Shown: one piece after another, positions 60,791 to 64,000 of the stretch
How the letters are laid out: each line of letters starts with the position of its first letter
How positions within the stretch are numbered: position 1 is the stretch's first letter
Assembly (NCBI GenBank): GCA_964539305.1
Contig: CAZIIM010000009.1
Span: forward strand, 4,105-68,104
Source: CAZNUM01 sp964539305
Lineage (GTDB): Bacteria; Fidelibacterota; Marinisomatia; Marinisomatales; TCS55
Reading direction: 5' to 3'
Length of the DNA stretch: 64,000 nt
Translations under genes and position numbers: made by a program
The notes under the pieces: generated by a model
The model's input: the letters and a program-made list of their open reading frames with translations, nothing else
Databases searched by the model: none
What the model was told of the DNA's origin: nothing

Positions 60791-61452
60791 TTACAAATGC
60801 AACACTCACGTTTTTAAAGGGGCTGAAGCGGAATAATAACCGGGACTGGTTTCAGGCCCACCGGAAAGAATACGAAAATGCCCGCCAAAATTTTCTGGAC
60901 CTGGTGGCGATTCTTTTACACCGCATGGTGGCCTTCGACGAGAGTCTTCTGGCCACGGAACCGGAGGAATGTTTGTTTCGGATTCACCGGGATTTACGCT
61001 TTTCCAAGGACAAGACCCCCTACAAACCCTGGTTTGGAGCCAGCCTGAAACCGGGAGGGCGCCGGGGAAGCGGGGCCGGATATTACATTCACATTGCACC
61101 GGGGAATTCTTTCGCCGGCGGTGGTGTCTATCACCCCTCCCGGGAGGAACTGGAACGCATCCGGGAACGGATCGCTGAAAAACCCAAGCAGTGGGAATCG
61201 ATTGTGACCGAGAAAAATTTTGTGGCTGCCTTCGGGGAAATAGGGGGTGAAAAATTAAAAACGGCGCCCCGGGGATACAGTCAGGATCATCCCCAGATCC
61301 GCTGGTTGCGGCATAAGGATTTTATTGTAGGGGAGCAGTTGCCGGACCCGCTGGTTCAATCGCCGAAAGTACTGGACCGGATTCTGGAGGATTACCGACG
61401 CATGGTGCCTTTCAAGGATTTCATGAACGCAGCCATGGGGGTTCAGTTTTGA
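60787..61452 (+). CDS. DUF2461 family protein
   Basis: A 221-residue protein of the DUF2461 (TIGR02453) family, recognised from 'F-L-K-G-L-K-R-N-N-N-R-D-W-F' near the start, 'R-I-H-R-D-L-R-F-S-K-D-K-T-P-Y-K' and 'G-G-G-V-Y-H-P-S'. Function is unknown for the whole family; no catalytic residues are established. Translationally coupled to the methyltransferase upstream. Confidence 0.92.
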   Translation: MITNATLTFLKGLKRNNNRDWFQAHRKEYENARQNFLDLVAILLHRMVAFDESLLATEPEECLFRIHRDLRFSKDKTPYKPWFGASLKPGGRRGSGAGYYIHIAPGNSFAGGGVYHPSREELERIRERIAEKPKQWESIVTEKNFVAAFGEIGGEKLKTAPRGYSQDHPQIRWLRHKDFIVGEQLPDPLVQSPKVLDRILEDYRRMVPFKDFMNAAMGVQF

Positions 61453-61529
61453 CCGGCTGTTCCCTTCGGTAACATTTTAACCGGCCTTTTACATTTTACC
61501 TCTCATGATTCGCCCATAATTTCAAGTCC

Positions 61530-62321
61530 ATGAAACAGGAACTACAGACTGCGATCAACGCCGCCAAGGAGGCAGGTTCAATTATTCTGACCTATTACAA
61601 GGCGGATTATGAAATCCGGGATAAGAGTTATCATAATCCCGTTACCACGGCTGATCATGCCGCCGATGCCTTTTTAAAACGGGCGCTGCTGGAGGCCCAT
61701 CCCGAATACGGCTGGCTCTCGGAAGAAACGGTGGATTCCAGGGAGCGGTTAAATTATGATCGCGTCTGGGTAGTGGACCCCCTGGATGGAACCAAGGAAT
61801 TCATTGAAGGCGTTCCCCATTTTGTGGTGAGTATTGCCCTGGTGGAAGCGGGAGCCGCCGTCATGGGCGTCTTGTACAATCCTGTCACGGAAGAACTGTT
61901 CACAGCCCGGAAAGGGGAGGGGGCTTATTTGAACGGGAAGCAGATTTATTGTAATGCCAGGACAGACCCCGGAGAAATGGTGATTTTAAACAGTCGTTCC
62001 GAAACCAGGCGTGGACTGTGGGAGCCTTTTCAGGATAAATTCGGGGAACTAAAACCCATTGGCAGTGTGGCCTATAAGCTGGGTTTGACAGCGGCGGGGA
62101 AAGCGGATATTTTTGCCTCCCTGCGGCCGAAAAATGAATGGGACATTTGCGCCGGTCATTGCCTGGTTGTGGAAGCAGGCGGGAAAATGATTGACCTGAA
62201 AGGGCAAGCCATTCGTTTTAACCAGCGGGATACGCTGATTCAGCCCGGTCTCATTGCCGGGGAACCGGGGGCAGTGGAGAAAACATTTGTGATTTTAAGA
62301 GAACAGCAGGAAAAGGAATGA
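61530..62321 (+). CDS. cysQ: 3'(2'),5'-bisphosphate nucleotidase / inositol-monophosphatase family
   Basis: A 263-residue metal-dependent phosphatase. The lithium-sensitive family motifs are present: E65-E66, 'D-P-L-D-G-T-K' at 83-89 and the C-terminal 'W-D-I-C-A-G-H'. The D-G-T-K-E-F-I form is that of CysQ, which clears 3'-phosphoadenosine 5'-phosphate; inositol monophosphatase activity is the alternative. No sulfate-assimilation gene is nearby. Overlaps thyX by 4 nt. Confidence 0.88.
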   Translation: MKQELQTAINAAKEAGSIILTYYKADYEIRDKSYHNPVTTADHAADAFLKRALLEAHPEYGWLSEETVDSRERLNYDRVWVVDPLDGTKEFIEGVPHFVVSIALVEAGAAVMGVLYNPVTEELFTARKGEGAYLNGKQIYCNARTDPGEMVILNSRSETRRGLWEPFQDKFGELKPIGSVAYKLGLTAAGKADIFASLRPKNEWDICAGHCLVVEAGGKMIDLKGQAIRFNQRDTLIQPGLIAGEPGAVEKTFVILREQQEKE

Positions 62322-63289
62322 CAGCAATACCGAAAGATGCTATTCCCTGCCTGGACAAGGGATTTGTAAGGCTGGTGGATGCCATGGGCGGGGACGACGC
62401 CATCGTCCAGGCGGCCCGGGTGAGTTACGGCAAGGGAACCCAGAAAGTTTCCCAGGACCGGGGGTTGATCCGGTACCTAATGCGGCATAAACACACGACA
62501 CCCTTTGAAATGGTGGAATTCAAATTTCACTGCAAAATGCCCATTTTTGTGGCGCGGCAATGGGTCCGTCACCGGACCGCCAATATTAATGAATATTCCC
62601 TGCGGTATTCGGAGGCACGGGATGAATTTTATCTTCCCGATCCGGATCAGATCCAGTTCCAGAGCGCCCTGAATAAACAGGGGCGGGCAGGCGAAGTCCC
62701 GGAGGCGCTGAAGAAGAAAGTATTGCGGTATTTTGAGGAGCACTCCCGACGCAGCTATGAGCTCTATCAGGAATTAAATGAAGCAGGCATTGCCCGGGAA
62801 CTGGCCCGGGCCCTGTTACCCGTGAACCTCTACACCGAATGGTACTGGAAAAATGATCTGCACAATCTGTTGCACTTTATCCACCTGCGGGCCAACAGTC
62901 ACGCCCAGTACGAAATCCGGGTCTACGCCGATGCCATGGCATCCTTCATCAAACAGCGGGTTCCCTTTGCCTGGGAAGCGTTTGAGGATTACGTCATACA
63001 CGGGCTGCGATTCTCCCGGATTGAACGGGATCTGCTCAGCCGGCACCTCCCCGGGCGGATTGTGGAAGATATGCTGGAGGACCTGGACTATCAGATCACT
63101 TTCAGTCTTCACCGCAATAAACCGCGCCAGCCGGAGGCGTTGTACCCCCTGTACCAGAAACAGGGCGGTCGGGATGACCCGGAGACTTTCCAGCTGAAGT
63201 GGGAGGCAAGGGACCTAGTGGCAGGGAATGTGCGCGAACTGCGGGAATTCAGAGAGAAGTTAAAGGGGCTGAACACAGCCGAAAGTTAG
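62318..63289 (+). CDS. thyX: FAD-dependent thymidylate synthase
   Basis: Makes dTMP with methylene-tetrahydrofolate and FAD. The ThyX motif R-H-R-T-x4-N-E-Y-S-L-R-Y-S spans 84-98, and 'F-I-H-L-R-A-N-S-H-A-Q-Y-E-I-R' follows near 190. At 323 residues it is longer than many ThyX proteins because of about 85 residues after the core ('L-L-S-R-H-L-P-G-R' onward), a tail also seen in some longer bacterial members. No thyA is present in the window. Confidence 0.96.
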   Translation: MTAIPKDAIPCLDKGFVRLVDAMGGDDAIVQAARVSYGKGTQKVSQDRGLIRYLMRHKHTTPFEMVEFKFHCKMPIFVARQWVRHRTANINEYSLRYSEARDEFYLPDPDQIQFQSALNKQGRAGEVPEALKKKVLRYFEEHSRRSYELYQELNEAGIARELARALLPVNLYTEWYWKNDLHNLLHFIHLRANSHAQYEIRVYADAMASFIKQRVPFAWEAFEDYVIHGLRFSRIERDLLSRHLPGRIVEDMLEDLDYQITFSLHRNKPRQPEALYPLYQKQGGRDDPETFQLKWEARDLVAGNVRELREFREKLKGLNTAES

Positions 63290-63335
63290 ATTGCCCTGAA
63301 ATTATTCCGGGGCATTGGATCAGGGGTAGGAGCGT

Positions 63336-64000
63336 ATGTCCGAGGAATTAAACAGCGGTCACCGGAATCGCCTGAGACAGCGGTTCTTGAAATCGGGGCT
63401 GGAAGGTTTCCACGATTACGAAATTATTGAATTATTGCTCACCCTGGGGACTCCCCGTCGGGACTGTAAACCCACCGCCAAATTACTGCTGAAAACATTC
63501 GGCTCCCTGAAAGCGGTACTGGAAGCCGATCCGGAGGAGCTGGTGAAGGTCAGGGGTGTGGGACCGAAGAATATCTTTGGCTTGAAAATCGCCCAGGCCG
63601 TGGCCCGGCGTTACCTGGCAGACCGGGTTGTACACCGGGATTTCATCCGCTCTTCCACCGATGTTCTGGAATACCTGACCCACAACCTGCGGGACCGGAA
63701 CCGGGAGGTGTTTATGGTCATCTATTTGAACAACCAGAATCAGATCCTGAAAATGGAGGAGCTATTTAAAGGAACTCTCACCTCTTCCGTGGTTTACCCG
63801 CGGGAGGTGGTGAAAAAGGCCCTTTCACATGATGCGGCCTCCCTGGTATTCGTTCACAATCACCCCAGCGGGAACCCGGCTCCCAGCAAGGATGATCTAA
63901 AGATTACGGAAAAACTGAAACAGGCTGCCCGGGCAGTAGAAATGACGGTTCACGACCATATCATTATTGCCGGGAATGAACACTATTCCTTTGCAGAAAA
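63336..64000 (+). CDS. radC: RadC-family JAB-domain protein (3' truncated by window end)
   Basis: The frame starts at ATG 63336 behind a GTAGGAG site and is still open at the window edge after 221 codons. A helix-hairpin-helix-like N-terminus ('V-R-G-V-G-P-K-N', about 68-75) precedes the JAMM-type motif 'H-N-H-P-S-G-N-P-x-P-S-x-x-D', the RadC signature. Few codons should be missing, since the family is about 225-230 residues. The biological role of RadC is uncertain despite its name. Confidence 0.93.
   Translation, partial: MSEELNSGHRNRLRQRFLKSGLEGFHDYEIIELLLTLGTPRRDCKPTAKLLLKTFGSLKAVLEADPEELVKVRGVGPKNIFGLKIAQAVARRYLADRVVHRDFIRSSTDVLEYLTHNLRDRNREVFMVIYLNNQNQILKMEELFKGTLTSSVVYPREVVKKALSHDAASLVFVHNHPSGNPAPSKDDLKITEKLKQAARAVEMTVHDHIIIAGNEHYSFAE

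Noticed and set aside
61454..61495. CCGG/CCGG hairpin with T-rich tail between DUF2461 and cysQ
   Set aside because: Only short separate stems can form and the T-run is interrupted, so I do not call a terminator.
1..64000. Mobile elements, CRISPR arrays, prophage or toxin-antitoxin genes
   Set aside because: No transposase, integrase, direct-repeat array or phage gene is recognisable; codon use and density are even across the window.

Overview
The window reads as a chromosomal segment of a Gram-negative bacterium of about 50% GC, most likely from the Fibrobacterota-Chlorobiota-Bacteroidota (FCB) superphylum, for example Marinimicrobia- or Calditrichota-like; the exact phylum cannot be fixed from sequence reading alone. 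Support comes from a complete Kdo pathway (kdsA, kdsB, kdsC, kdsD), lptC/lptB and an LpxH-like hydrolase (an LPS outer membrane), several FCB-type families (DUF2723, DUF4835, DUF4139), outer-membrane barrels fused to other domains, and signal peptides that nearly all place a glutamine at the predicted cleavage site, as in the Bacteroidetes 'Q-rule'. I see no phage, insertion sequence, CRISPR array, tRNA or rRNA. Coding density is very high, with many ATGA-type overlaps.

Layout. 1-8013: end of an RlmD/TrmA-like RNA methyltransferase, a K+ channel with an RCK domain followed by a separate cyclic-nucleotide-binding protein, valS, a DUF4139 exported protein and recG. 8134-15024: DUF1844 protein, DUF2723 membrane glycosyltransferase-like protein, GT2 glycosyltransferase, a convergent DUF4835 (PorD-like) gene and a CCA/poly(A) polymerase family enzyme. 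15139-21756: YIP1-family protein and a TolC/MacA/ATPase/two-permease efflux operon. 21887-33907: a long plus-strand run kdsB-pyrG-kdsA-kdsC-lptC-lptB-rpoN-hflK-hflC-hslV-hslU-argF-kdsD (LPS precursor supply and export, sigma-54, membrane and cytosolic proteolysis). 33911-36594 (minus): LpxH-like enzyme, HEAT-repeat lipoprotein, FxLYD-like protein. 36751-47306: a metalloprotease/beta-propeller/outer-membrane-barrel fusion, radA, tgt, three exported proteins of unknown role, a Nudix hydrolase, queG and elbB. 47303-52605 (minus): a five-gene operon of ECF sigma factor, anti-sigma protein with HEAT-like periplasmic part, and three exported beta-repeat or barrel proteins. 52764-56070 (minus): mdh, then rng-rplU-rpmA, both ending at clear intrinsic terminators. 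56071-56494: a non-coding leader. 56495-64000: metH, a TPMT-like methyltransferase, DUF2461, cysQ, thyX and a radC cut by the window end.

The two parts that most deserve attention are (1) the metH leader, where three mutually exclusive RNA hairpins end in a perfect intrinsic terminator just upstream of the gene and match no riboswitch class I recognise; and (2) the ECF sigma operon, whose target-like genes encode a DUF4097 solenoid with a near-perfect 18-residue period, a bactofilin-like segment fused to an outer-membrane barrel, and a toast-rack-like protein, with an ECF-type promoter candidate in front of the sigma gene.
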